A stretch of DNA of 64,000 nt from Chelonoidis abingdonii (lineage: Eukaryota > Chordata > Testudines > Testudinidae). Under the pieces are notes generated by a model, which did not search any database, was not told the origin of the DNA, and was given only the letters and a program-made list of their open reading frames with translations. The stretch covers positions 80,788,128-80,852,127 of the forward strand of contig NC_133770.1 in NCBI RefSeq assembly GCF_003597395.2, in the 5' to 3' direction. The position numbers and the translations under genes are program-made. Shown in pieces: positions 35,291 through 45,320 of this stretch. Every line of letters begins with the position of its first letter. Within the stretch, counting starts at the first letter, position 1.

Positions 35291-36400
35291 ACTATTACAG
35301 TGTGGATAAAACAACAAACCTTCCAACAGAACTGGAACCAAAGTTGAAACTGAGAAATAAGATCTGAAAAAGTTCACTTTCTCCCTTGTGTCATGAGCCT
35401 CAAATACTTCTTCTTTGTACCTGAATGGAAAGGGAACGTACTGAAATACCACAAAGACTGTTCTTGCAGTATCCATGGCCTGTTCTTAAGGAAGAAAAAC
35501 TGAAAATCTCATGAAAAATCCAGCTTTGGTAAGATTTCCAAACCAAATCATTCAACAAAGCTTCCGAAGGCACATTCAGCCCTGGTATCTTCAATTTAAA
35601 TAACCTTCAAGCTGTTAAAATTTACTCAGTCCTCAATTTTTCATGGCCTCAGTAAAATTTACCAGGAAAAATGCAAAATGTCAATGTATTGTATTAAATG
35701 TAAACATTACCATGAACTCTGTTTCCAGTTTTTAACCGCAGCTCAACACATCATGCTAGTTGTAGTGTATGTTGAATGGGATTCTCTAGAGTTTCCTCTA
35801 TTCTCTAAACAGGTATTGAAATGCTTTAATTATTTAGCATGAGATATAGCAATCTGTATCTTCCTTTCTGGACTATTAGCCGCTTCCTAGGGACATAAGA
35901 TCCTGCCTCAAAGATGAATGGACATGACTGAAAGGCAAAATCAAGATACCTTTTGGTGTTGTCCAGAGTGAGGAGATGTACAGTTGATGTATGGGGAAAG
36001 GAGAAATTGGGAGTAAATATCACTGGGGCATGAGACAGGAATGGGCTTTAGGGTACATCTACCTACTGGATGGTAAGAAATGGCTTCAGGACAAATGACA
36101 GTGAGGATGAGAGGGTAATGGGTTGAGCTCACACACACATCTTTGGGCCTACGTCATTGGTGGGAAAATAATGGAGGGGGATACACTTCATTGGGGCTGG
36201 GAGAGTTTGCATTCATGTCATGTGTGAAGCATATGTAACTGACTAGAAGTGCTCATTACTCTCCATCCCACCTTGCATCTCTTGTCCTGCCACCTCACCT
36301 AGATGACTTTTCTCCAGGTTCTCAGACTTTCTGGTGTCCCTTAATGGCCTCCCAAGACACTTTTCGGGATGTATGACCATAATTTAATGGAGTGGGAACA
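35291..36400. other. Unassigned DNA, possible LINE lead-in
   Basis: Nothing firm. 36240-36400 may be further 5' sequence of the L2-like fragment that follows, but no clear motif is readable. Confidence 0.35.
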
Positions 36401-36560
36401 CTGAACATCTGAAAATACTCTAGCTGGTACAAAACACTGCAACCCAACTTCTTAGCCACATACGCCTCTACCAGCACACCTCAATTCTCTTCTCTCTGCA
36501 GTGGCTTCCTGGAGGAATGCAGAGTTCCGTTCAAGGCACTAACCATGGCTACTTCAATGA
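36401..36560 (+). pseudogene. L2-like LINE reverse transcriptase C-terminus
   Basis: Reads VQNTATQLLSHIRLYQHTS, then ILFSLQWLPGG, and after a frame change CRVPFKAL (about 36429-36545). L2-group LINE proteins read VQNxAARLLxxxxxxxHITPxLxxLHWLPVxxRIxFK here. The fragment is 5'-truncated and frame-shifted. It covers the segment just downstream of that seen at 19115-19335, so the two could be from the same family. Confidence 0.75.
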
Positions 36561-36739
36561 GAGCTACTTCTGTGAGATCACGTCTTGCACTATACCCACA
36601 ACCTTTCACGACAGCTGAAATCCAAGCAACTGTCAACAACAGGGGCAGACTTGAGAGTGCAAGAGACAGACCTTTCACAGGAGCTGGAATTAGGCATGTC
36701 ACAGTTCAGGGCAACTGCACATGTATTTCCCACTTGTAG
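36561..36739. other. Probable 3' continuation of the L2-like fragment
   Basis: Coding-like frames persist but no further motif can be assigned. Confidence 0.3.
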
Positions 36740-37480
36740 TCCAGGAAGAGCACCCACTCTAGGCTCCTGAATCTTCAGCCATCATCTCTGGGGCAGAGAT
36801 GCATGTCTCTCTTCCAACTCGCTAGGATTTCTCCAGGCTGAAAAGTTCCCTGCTTATACTGTGAGTTCCCCAGCAAGCCAGCCTGCCTAAGCAGCATAAT
36901 TGCCCACAGTTAAGTTACCACACAGCTCATTTTAAGCAAGCACATTTATTCTTAAGGTGAAAGCATTACAGAGAAAACATATTAAAATAATTTACATGCA
37001 TGCTAATAAGCTTACTAGAGATCACCCCAATGCCAGCAAGGGCTCTGGCAGGTGAACAGTCCTTTAAACACCCCTACCCCCAAGGTAATGTTCTGTGGTC
37101 ACAAGGTCTTAAAATCTGTTAGCTCAGAACAAGCACCCCCATGAATCTGAGTCATTCCTGTATACAGTGTGGGTCTTTGATCTGCAGAGTGGTCCTCTCC
37201 TCAGGATGAAGCTTCAGTTGGGTCTTTGAGTAACTGGAGATGGTAATTGCCTTTTACCTCCTCCCAGGTATTTCCTAGGAACTCCATTTAACTTGGTGTG
37301 GCACACTGTTAAAAATAGTCCTTTGACACTGCCAAGGTTTACACTGGCCACATCTCCCCCCTATAGAACCCCACAATAGTACATACATTTGGCATTTTTA
37401 ATACATTGGATTCCAAAGATACTTAAACTTAATTCAGTAAGGTTTGTCCAGGAAATTGCCAGATCTATTACAAAGCACAC
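36740..37480 (-). mobile_element. LTR-like repeat, probably antisense
   Basis: Resembles antisense reptilian LTR sequence. On the minus strand there is an AATAAA at about 36945-36952 (plus: CATTTATTCTTAAGG) downstream of a long region of intermediate base composition. The plus strand holds TGGCACACTGTTAAAAATAG and CTGGCCACATCTCCCCCC. Ends and target duplication are not visible, so both limits and strand are tentative. Confidence 0.4.
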
Positions 37481-38352
37481 GACCCAAAACGATGATCACA
37501 GGCCTGTCTGCATTCAGAGCTAAAGATGAACCTTACCCTTCACATACTCACACCAAAAAGACCAAACAACATATCAAGCTATTTCTCCTGGAGATTAGTA
37601 AGGAGGAAAGAGACATATAACTCTAAAAGTTAATGGTAGCTTAGATACAAGTGATCATGACATGATCATATTTATAATGTGCAAGCAGAATAAATTCCAG
37701 ACGAAGTAATATATATACGTGGTGCTTTAATAGGACTAATTCACAAAACTGTAAACTATTATGAGCCATCTCAGTTGGGAGGCAGAATTTAATCAGAAAA
37801 ATGGGAATGATCATTGGCAACCAGTTAAGAACACCTTACTCGATGCCCAAAAAGCTTTCCCCTCATTTGGGTAGCACTCAGAAAAGTGTATAATACTTCC
37901 CTACCTTTGAAAACATCCAAAAAATTACTTCCATTCTGACCTCTGTAAGTGAATAGTCCATACCTAAGAACAGGGAAAAACAAACCATCATCCATAGGAA
38001 ATGGCTATTGGAAATTCAGTTTTGATCCATGCATGCTCAGTGCTGATCCCTAAATCTAAATCCCATGGTGCTCACCTAACCTAAGAGACTAGATTTACCA
38101 TATGGTTTTTCATGTCCCACGGAGAACTGAGTAGTCAACATTTTGGTGGGAAATTTCCATACAAAGCAAAATTCTTCTCTCTAATCTGTAGCATGGATCC
38201 CTTCTGCACTGGGAGTAGAATATTTGTCAGGTGGATCAGAACAAACTTTAACTAAAATCTACCACTGGCTAACCACACACAATTCCCATTGATGTCCATG
38301 AAGAGTAGGTCCATCGGTTTATCCGAGACACATGGACCCTGCCATGTATTTT
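37481..38352. other. Unassigned non-coding DNA
   Basis: AT-rich, no recognised feature. Confidence 0.4.
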
Positions 38353-38475
38353 GACCTTGATCCTATAACACACTTGAAGTTCTCAGCTTCAAACACATGA
38401 GGATTCCTACCGAATTCAATGCAGCTCATGTGCATAAAATTAAACCTGAGCACATGCTTGAGTGCTTTGCTGGAC
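38353..38475. repeat. Diverged palindromic repeat
   Basis: GACCTTGATCCTATAACACA on the left and GAGCACATGCTTGAGTGC on the right have the layout of the GGGCCTGATCC short palindromes, around a centre ACCGAATTCAATGCAGC. Confidence 0.35.
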
Positions 38476-38941
38476 TGATACCTGAGAGTTTCTGAGAGTC
38501 TGGGACTTTTATGTGGAAAGTGAAAGTTCTGGGCACATATTTATATTCACTATTGTAAACCCCTTTATACTCAGGGTTTATGAAGGACATACCTAGAACC
38601 CTTGCTCTGCCAGTGGGCACCTCTGTCCTCTTTATTTAAATAAGATCATTTTTTTCACTATCTCATTTCACATATTAGTGAGCACATTTTACTTTCAAAT
38701 GGTTTCAGAAAGCTGCTGCCGCAAAAGTGGAAAGATCTTTGGAGGTACAGTTGAAAGGTTAGCAGTGTTCATTGATGTAGTAATTTTCACATTCTTTCTT
38801 GATAGATTATCTTCCCAGAGACAGTAACAGAGGCAGTGCCTACACGTGCAGCAGAATATCTCCAATACACTGCTCAAGGATGGGGTGGGGTGGGAAAATA
38901 AGATAAACTACTCTGATTCTGACCTAGTAAGTCCCCAGTAC
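38476..38941. other. Unassigned non-coding DNA
   Basis: Nothing recognised. Confidence 0.4.
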
Positions 38942-39235
38942 CAGGGCTGATTTAATCTTTTGTGGCCTCAGTGCTCAGACTGTGGCACCGCTCCTGCTTG
39001 GCATCTTCTTCCCAAGGCCCTTCCCACCACTCGCATGGGCGGGAGGATCTGGGGCGGAGAGCAGCAAGCAGCAGGTGGGCCTTGGGAGGGAAGATGCCAA
39101 GCGAGGGTAGGGCCTCGGAGCAGAGTGTGGGCAGAGACGGGGGCAAGGGGCAGGGCTTTGAGGCGGCTGCCAGGGACCCTTCTGAATGTGGGCCCAGAGC
39201 CATTGTAAACCCAGTATTGCCTAGTGCAAACTAGA
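38942..39235. mobile_element. GC-rich repeat, class unknown
   Basis: A sharply bounded GC-rich block starting CAGGGCTGATTTAATC, with an internal inverted pair: GGCATCTTCTTCCCAAGGCC (about 39000) against GGCCTTGGGAGGGAAGATGCC (about 39078). The right edge, near CCCAGTATTGCCTAG, is not a clear inverted copy of the left. Open frames of 80-90 codons on both strands are compositional. Confidence 0.5.
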
Positions 39236-39846
39236 AGATAGAGTGGTAAATTTTCTGCAGGGAATGCTTCAAAGCATACAGCTTACATTGACCATAGGGT
39301 CATGCAACACCTTATATGTGTTTACTCTTCCATTATCTATGCATACCACAGATATATACTGATTACATTTCAGCTCCTGTGTTTGAGAACCATAAGAAAT
39401 TGTGTGTACCCTTTCGAGTCACAGTAACATGTAATTTTTATTGAGACTGGAGAAGGGGGTTATGCAAATTAAATTGCATTTTGACCTGGACAACTGCTAG
39501 TGTAAGATCTGTGAAGATTGTTCTGTTTTGGACAGAGAGGGCCCAGCTAAAGGGTGGGGGGGTTTTACTCTACAAAAGTTGCCAGATCCCTTTAAACTGT
39601 TTCTAATTCCTTCTTGTTCCAAACCTTTGATTATTTTTAGAGCGTTAGAAGGATGCGGTGACCCTAAGAGCCCTCCATATTCCCTCTCAATTCCTTCCTC
39701 CATCATAAGAATCTCTTTGCTGGAGGAAGGCTGGACATGGATACCTCTGGGGAGATTGACAAGAGTTCCTTGAGTTGGCAGGAGGAGCACCACTGAATGA
39801 TATGAAATACTTGTTCCCTGGACACCCAACAAAGGACTGACAACAA
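39236..39846. other. Unassigned non-coding DNA
   Basis: Open frames at 39497-39832 (minus) and 39528-39773 (plus) overlap and lack motifs; treated as chance. Confidence 0.35.
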
Positions 39847-39902
39847 TGGGTTTGATCCTGTTGCCACCGAAATCAATGACAAAAATTCCATTGATTTCAA
39901 GT
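39847..39902. repeat. Short palindromic repeat
   Basis: TTTGATCCTG and CGAAATCAATGACAAAAATT are followed by CCATTGATTTCAA, so the core folds as a small hairpin. Fits the 12703/27319 family. Confidence 0.5.
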
Positions 39903-39973
39903 ATGCCACATAAAACCCAGTAATTTCACTGTACTTCTAGCCCCTGCCAGTCTGGGACCTTCAATTAATAATA

Positions 39974-40367
39974 GGGTTCCCATACGTCTGGGTTTTCCCA
40001 GACATTGCCTCTTCTTTGAGACTCCTTTCTCTGTCCAGGCGGATTTTTCAAACAACAGGAAATGTCCAGGATTTTTGCCGAGAAGCTCAGAAAGAGCCCT
40101 GATTGCTCCACTTCCCGATTGGTCCCTCCCCTGCATCTGCAGCTGATCGGTCCATTCCCCTGCAGCCACAGCTGCCGGTTCTGGCCCACTCAGGCCCCAG
40201 CTTCCGGCTTTGGGTAGGGGTCCCACAGGGAGGCTCTGACTGATGGCTGTTGCTGCATCCTGGGCTTGTGACAGCCATTGTGACAGGGAGTGACACTGCT
40301 CACCCCCACTAGCTTCCCTGCCCCTCCACCAGTGTCCTCTTTTTGGGAACCTGAACTATGGTAACCC
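39974..40367. mobile_element. TIR DNA element, GC-rich core
   Basis: Left end GGGTTCCCATACGTCTGGG and right end GAACTATGGTAACCC are imperfect inverted repeats of about 15 bases. The element sits between TA-rich flanks (AATAATA at left, TAAATAATAATAA at right), so a TA or longer duplication cannot be told from simple sequence. Inner halves contain CCCAGACATTGCC and GTCCTCTTTTTGGGAACC. No transposase frame; superfamily not assigned. Confidence 0.65.
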
Positions 40368-40393
40368 TAAATAATAATAATTAATATCTAGTC

Positions 40394-40500
40394 TTATGTA
40401 GCACTTTTCATCTGTACTTCAAAGTGCTTTACAAAAGAGGTCAGTACAGTTATCTCCCCACCACCTATATGGCAGAGCATCATTTGGAAATAATTCTATT
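40394..40500 (-). mobile_element. L3/MIR-like tail relic
   Basis: GTAGCACTTTTCATCTGTAC then TTCAAAGTGCTTTACAAAAG and GTACAGTTATCTCCCC match the antisense tail shared by L3- and MIR-type repeats (caaagcgctttac...attatcccc). Short and diverged. Confidence 0.55.
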
Positions 40501-40980
40501 TAGGGTCTACCCCTGATTGAGCTTTGGACTCAGGGGCAGGGCCAATTCCCTTGTTTCTCTCCAAGACACTGTCTCTGATTGGCATGTTGAGATCTTTAAT
40601 GGACTGTTAATTGCTCTGATTACAGCGCAAGACAAAAAAGGAATTGTTGGAATTACAAGCTCTTTAGCAGACAAGACAATTATTCAGTGAATAATTCAAC
40701 AGGCAGAAATGGGAAATGAGTAAGGTTTCTTTCAACTAAAGTGAAATTTTTAAAAGAAGCAGGAGGAGTCTACAATAGCAAAGCAGATCTGTTCTTGGGT
40801 TTCTGTTTTCAGAATATAAATGCAATCATGCTTTGTATGACCAGAGAAATAGAACATAGCTCAGAACCCTTTGTTTGCACACAACACTCTTCACTATGAA
40901 ATAATCATTTAAAAAAAAACAAAAACCGTAGGGGTAACTACAGCTACTGATTACTGAATGAAGGCTTTTTTCACACACAA
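40501..40980. other. Unassigned non-coding DNA
   Basis: Nothing recognised apart from an A-run at 40911-40920. Confidence 0.4.
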
Positions 40981-41081
40981 TGTCAGATTTTCATCTGGTG
41001 TAAATCAAAGAAGCTTTGTTGACATCTGTTGAGTTCAATGGAACTACACCAATTTATATCGGCTGAGAATCTGGGCCCTGT
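40981..41081. mobile_element. Self-complementary short repeat
   Basis: Left arm CAGATTTTCATCTGGTGTAA and right arm TACACCAATTTATATCGG with an outer GAATCTGGGCCC; the centre is GTTGAGTTCAATGGAACTA. Member of the 12703 family. Confidence 0.6.
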
Positions 41082-41112
41082 CTTTTTTTTCAACCCTATT
41101 TGTATCTAGAGG

Positions 41113-41332
41113 CGGCTACATCGGGATTTTTTGCACCAATGTATGTTGCTGCACAAGTAGATACATAGCTCCAGTGTTTAAAAAAAAGACTCATGCAGGT
41201 ATGACTATACCTGTCTCCAAACCAAGGTAAGATGCACTAGTACAAGTCATGTTTTACACAGGGATGGATATTTACACTAGCAGCTACATTAGTGTACTTA
41301 CGCTGGTGCAAAAAATCCAGTTGTAGACCAAC
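41113..41332. mobile_element. hAT-like miniature element, 220 bp
   Basis: CGGCTACATCGGGATTTTTT at the left and AAAAAATCCAGTTGTAGACC near the right end are inverted copies, and pairing continues inward through GCACCAATGTA / TACGCTGGTGC. The flanks TCTAGAGG (41105-41112) and CCTAGAGG (41333-41340) match at 7 of 8, which supports an 8-bp target duplication. Confidence 0.8.
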
Positions 41333-41340
41333 CCTAGAGG

Positions 41341-42163
41341 TTCAATATCCCCTTTCTTTCCTGTCCAAATTTGGTATTGCCCACCACTCTGAAGATACAA
41401 ACAACTCTGTAATCTGTTCTCAATTGATTTTTGGATAAAGCTGTTCAGACATATTAATCCATCAATAGCACCAGTACAAAATAATTCATTTTTTAAAGCT
41501 TTCTGCAAATATTTGTAAAAGAAAAGGAATCAAAGTGCTCATTTAACATCTCCCTTCCTTTGCAAGATGTAAAATTATTAAGGATAGTCTTGGAAAGTGT
41601 CCACTGTCTGACTTCTGCTGTTAGGAAAGCATCTCTTAAACCTCGAAAGAAGGAAAGGCTGTGTAAAGCATTGAAATGATGGGTGGTATAGAAAGGAATG
41701 AATGAGAAGCGATCAGCAAGATTTGGAGTCTTTATCAAAACAGATTGACTTATAAGGTAGCTTCATAACTTCCTGTCTCCTTCTGAGGCTCCAAGTGTCT
41801 AAGACCGTGGAACGGCTGATTGGTCAGACTGGTGCAAAGCTGTGGGTGTAAGGGGTGGCCATGGCCCTTACTTTCCCATCACAAGGGTCAGAATTCAGCC
41901 TACTAACAGCAACTGGTGGGCTTCTATTCAGATGGTTAGCAGAGTCATCTTTGAGCCTTTTGCTTGGCACCTCTTTACTTTCCACACTGCCTGAGGTGGA
42001 CCGTTCAGTCACTCAGTTGTATTTACATTTTGCTTCCTAATTCACAGCCATATATAGATGCCAGTGTACGTCTGAGGACCCATTGATGTGACCGCATTTT
42101 ATTCCTGAGACCTTAATCCAAAATGTGGCTCCTCAATCAAATGTTTAGTGTTTTTTTTTCCTA
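41341..42163. other. Unassigned non-coding DNA
   Basis: A 62-codon minus-strand frame at 41824-42012 reads hydrophilic serine/lysine-rich sequence without any motif I know; not called. Nothing else recognised. Confidence 0.35.
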
Positions 42164-42255
42164 CCAGCTAGCAGGGCCGCCCAGAGGGGGGGGCAAGTGG
42201 GGCAATTTGCCCCAGGCCCCGGGCTCCGCAGGGGCCCCCAAGAGAACGGGCGAGG

Positions 42256-42385
42256 NNNNNNNNNNNNNNNNNNNNNNNNNNNNNNNNNNNNNNNNNNNNN
42301 NNNNNNNNNNNNNNNNNNNNNNNNNNNNNNNNNNNNNNNNNNNNNNNNNNNNNNNNNNNNNNNNNNNNNNNNNNNNNNNNNNNNN
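42256..42385. other. Assembly gap, 130 N
   Basis: A run of 130 undetermined bases inside the composite element. It follows directly after GC-rich terminal sequence, the kind of sequence that often defeats assembly. Frames that read across it are meaningless. Confidence 1.
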
Positions 42386-42869
42386 CTAAAGGCTCATTAA
42401 AGGGTTAGAAAATATTTTCGTCAACACTTTTTTGGATCGAAACAGGGTTTTTAAAAAGCTAAAAAATGCGGTCAATTCATGCTTCCTTCAAAATTTTGTT
42501 GTTTTTTTTAATTGAAAAGCTGAAATTATCGGCCAAACCTGATATGGCTTGGGTTCAGAAGCGTGTGCCAAAATTTGCTGGCTTGGGCTGTGTTGAATTG
42601 TCTTTAAAAGAAACACTAAAAATTTGTCTTAAAAAATCCAAACTTTCGTATGGAAAGCCGGATCTCCATCAACACATTGTGGCACGACGCACCACGCCTA
42701 GGTCGGGCTGCACCCCACGGACCAAGAGACGCTCTCGTTACGTCAAGATCATGTTACCTCCAGGCTGCTCTCTGAGGCCGATGGCCTCCTTGCTTTGGCG
42801 CGCTCTCTTTCGCACCTGAATAATTACTTTCAGGCACTGTCCTCCAGGTCGGACACTTGGGTTCATTAG
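42386..42869 (+). other. Unassigned interior with a 117-codon open frame
   Basis: AT-rich DNA to about 42660, then GC-richer. The frame 42466-42819 is lysine/leucine-rich in its first half (for example KLKLSAKPDMAWVQKR) and arginine-rich at the end, where the base composition changes, so it probably crosses two unrelated segments. I do not recognise it. A decayed transposase piece is possible but no hAT catalytic or dimerisation motif is seen. Confidence 0.3.
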
Positions 42870-43110
42870 GTTAGAACATAGAACAGGCAATACTGGGTCA
42901 ACCAAGGTCCATCCAGCCCAGTATCCTGTCATCCGACAATGGCAATGCCAAGTGCCCCAGAGGGAAGTGAACCAACAGGTATGATCCAAGTGATCTCTCC
43001 CTGCCATCCATCTCCACCTCCCGACAAACGAGGCTAGGGACACCATTCGTTGCCGCATCCTGGCTAATAGCCATTAATGGACTAACTCCATGCATTTATC
43101 TGTTTCCTAG
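42870..43110 (-). mobile_element. CR1 LINE 3' fragment in composite element
   Basis: The plus strand shows antisense CR1 tail: AGAACATAGAACAGGCAATA then CTGGGTCAACCAAGGTCCAT, CAGCCCAGTATCCTGTCATC and GGCAATGCCAAGTGCCCCAG. The same tail, in sense, lies at 7290-7500. Being enclosed by the outer hAT ends, it was either carried in or inserted later. Confidence 0.8.
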
Positions 43111-43302
43111 AGACTGACTCCAGGGGTCCCTCACAACTGGTGATGGTTACTGTGGTTTGTTCTTTAGTATAGCTTATGTACATGCTCCACAAACATGAGC
43201 ATCTTGAGCTGTTCCGAATCTGGGATGAGCCCTATGTTTGTGAAAACTGACATGCCAAATAGCACATGCTGTGATGAACACAGGGTGCTAAATTAAATTA
43301 AC

Positions 43303-43523
43303 CAGGGCTTCTCAAACTGAGGGTCGGGGACCGCCTGCAGGAGTCACAAGGTTATTCACTTGGGGGTTGGTGCCTGTCAGCACTCCACCTCAAACCCCAC
43401 TTTGTCCAGCATTTATAATAGTGTTAAATTATAAAAAGTGTTTCAATATATGGGGGGGCGGGTCACACTCAGAGGTTTGCTATGTGAAGGGTTCACCAGA
43501 CAAAAAGTAATGAAGAACCACTG
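43303..43523. mobile_element. Small hAT-type element, 221 bp
   Basis: Left end CAGGGCTTCTCAAACTGAGG and right end AAGAACCACTG fit the CAGGGGTTCTCAAACTG / GAGAACCACTG ends of small reptilian hAT elements; the interior has GGTCACACTCAGAGGTTTGC. The flanks AAATTAAC and, one base offset, GAACTAAC agree at 6 of 8. Confidence 0.75.
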
Positions 43524-44102
43524 AACTAACCCCTCTGAAAGCCTCAGGGATGCAGGGGAGGGGGAGGGGGTGTCTCCCTTGGTAGGGTCAGGAAGAGAGG
43601 TGGTGTAGGATATTGCTCTTCATGTGATCCCTCCCCCAAGTGGTCTATTTTAAATGAAGCTACTCTCCCCTGACATGAATCTCCCTAGGGCCACTGAAAT
43701 TGAATATAGACATAATTTGGCATCTGAGAGTAAACGGAATGGTAGCTCCTAATGGAAAAGCTTACAGCTTGGCTTCTTCTGCAAGCCTCAATCGACTGCT
43801 GGGAATGAGCTTTTAGAGTAGGAAGGCTGGGTGCCTCCCAAACAGCCTAGCCCTGCCCCCTATCTGAACCCTACTTCCTGCCCCAACTGCCACCCCCTAG
43901 AATCCGACCCATTCGTTCCGGCACCGGCTGCTCACCCCGGAGCCTCAGTGCTCTTAATCCAGCAGTGGTCCACTGAACAGCAGTGGCAGTGTGGCCCCTG
44001 CGGTGCCTTTTAGCACTAGCTGATGCTGAGAACCAGCGATACCTTGTAAAGAAGTTTTCTCAAAACTGGGTTTGTGCCGAGATGTGGAAGGTTTATTTTT
44101 CC
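43524..44102. other. Unassigned interior of composite element
   Basis: 43550-43640 is G-rich and 43815-43945 is GC-rich with CCCTGCCCCCTATCTGAACC; the latter may be one more repeat. The remainder is not recognised. Confidence 0.35.
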
Positions 44103-44250
44103 CAGGGTCGCCCCTGGCGGGGAGCATGTGGGGCAATTTGCCCAAGCCCCGCAGGGGCCCCCATGAGAATACAATATTGTAATTTTTTTTATGGAAGGGG
44201 CCCCCAAAATTGCTTTGCCCCAGGCCCCCTGAATCCTCTGGGCGGCCCTG
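44103..44250. mobile_element. Second terminal copy in composite element
   Basis: CAGGGTCGCCCCTGGCGGGG starts a second version of the left end of the composite; the shared block GTGGGGCAATTTGCCC and GCAGGGGCCCCCA follow as at 42199-42240. It runs through an AT-rich centre (AATATTGTAATTTTTTTTAT) to the right end, so by itself it is a complete 148-bp miniature element with both ends. Its own left flank does not match CCAGCTAG; only the outer left copy does. Confidence 0.75.
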
Positions 44251-44258
44251 CCAGCTAG

Positions 44259-45111
44259 TAGCTCAAGAAGGATGATCATTATCCACAAGTTAGTGCAGCT
44301 CTCCATGCAACTTGAGTGCAATGGGCAATCCCTGCTGCATTAAAGCCCAGGGTTAGAGAAGCTAAGGTGCTAACACGCAAGCTAACACGGAGAGGGGCTA
44401 TACTGCTCCTAAACAGGATAAAGCTCTTTTTTAGCAGGGGGCTTATCATTTCAGCAAATTACAGTGTGGAATTGTTGTTTCCATGCTTCTGAATTTATAC
44501 ATTGAAGAGCAGCCAAGTTCCTTAACAAAAATAAATGGATAGCTGCAGTACAGTGTGTTGCAGTAATTATTTCTGCTTAGCGGGGAAGGTTACGCTGATA
44601 TCTAAGAAAGAGTCTAATAGCAATATGAAGTGTACACACACAGTGGTGGTTAAAGGGAACAATTCAGAGAAGGGCATCAATGTGTCAGGATTTTCTTCAT
44701 CCACACGCCCCATCATGAGGTTTGCCGGTATGGTTTTGGCTCAGTTTACCATCCACTCACAGTTACTTTTAGACTCTTTGAGCATGATTGATCTCGTAAA
44801 TGTGTTTGTTGTGATAGGGCCCATCTGTCTGACATTTCATGTGATCTGGTAACCAATGGTAATGAAAATGCTGGAGCCACTTCTCCAAAATTGTATTGTC
44901 GCAAAGAACTGAACTCCCTTTATGAAAGATGGAGATGATGTGAGATTCTTACACCATTCCAGTTTCAAATGCACAAGCCCAAGCCCAAGCATTCCATTTA
45001 TTAGCTCCCTGGCACATCAAACATATACATCATCTATCGGAATTCCCCATCACGTCCCCTCTCACCCCCCTATAGATTTATCAGCTGAGAAGCAGGTGTT
45101 TTCCACATTTA
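44259..45111. other. Unassigned non-coding DNA
   Basis: An open frame of 105 codons at 44535-44852 (plus) has no recognisable domain. Nothing else stands out. Confidence 0.4.
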
Positions 45112-45226
45112 GGCCCTTATCCTGCAATCTGGGCCATGAAAGTGGGCCCTCATTAACTTCAATACATCTTCCTGTGAATTAAAAACTATTCACATGCATG
45201 TGTGTTTGCAGGACTGGGGCCCTAAA
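45112..45226. mobile_element. Palindromic short repeat
   Basis: Outer pair AGGCCCTTATCCTGCAATC and TTTGCAGGACTGGGGCCC with a centre around CCCTCATTAACTTCAATACA. Fits the GGGCC...GGCCC palindromic family. Confidence 0.55.
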
Positions 45227-45275
45227 TCAGATTCCCTCTTCATAGGTTAGATGCTCTGGGGCTTTTTTGGTTTTT

Positions 45276-45320
45276 AAATATATATAGATATATTCTATCT
45301 ATCTATATATATATATATAT
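45276..45320. repeat. AT/CTAT microsatellite
   Basis: AATATATATAGATATA then TCTATCTATCTATATATATA and further AT units. Confidence 0.9.

Larger units (their letters stand above)
42172..44250. mobile_element. Composite hAT-type structure, 2.1 kb
   Basis: Outer ends are a perfect 16-bp inverted repeat, CAGGGCCGCCCAGAGG (42172-42187) and CCTCTGGGCGGCCCTG (44235-44250), and the outside 8-mers CCAGCTAG (42164-42171, 44251-44258) are identical. The whole interval therefore behaves as one insertion. The interior holds, in order, a left terminal region, an assembly gap, an unassigned AT-rich segment with a 117-codon frame, a CR1 relic, a small hAT element, and a second copy of the left terminal region at 44103. 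No transposase motif is recognised. Confidence 0.8.

Noticed and set aside
41824..42012. Serine/lysine-rich 62-codon minus-strand frame
   Set aside because: No motif, no splice context and no similarity I can name; length is within chance for this window.
42123..42400. Open frames running through the N block
   Set aside because: They exist only because undetermined bases hide stops.
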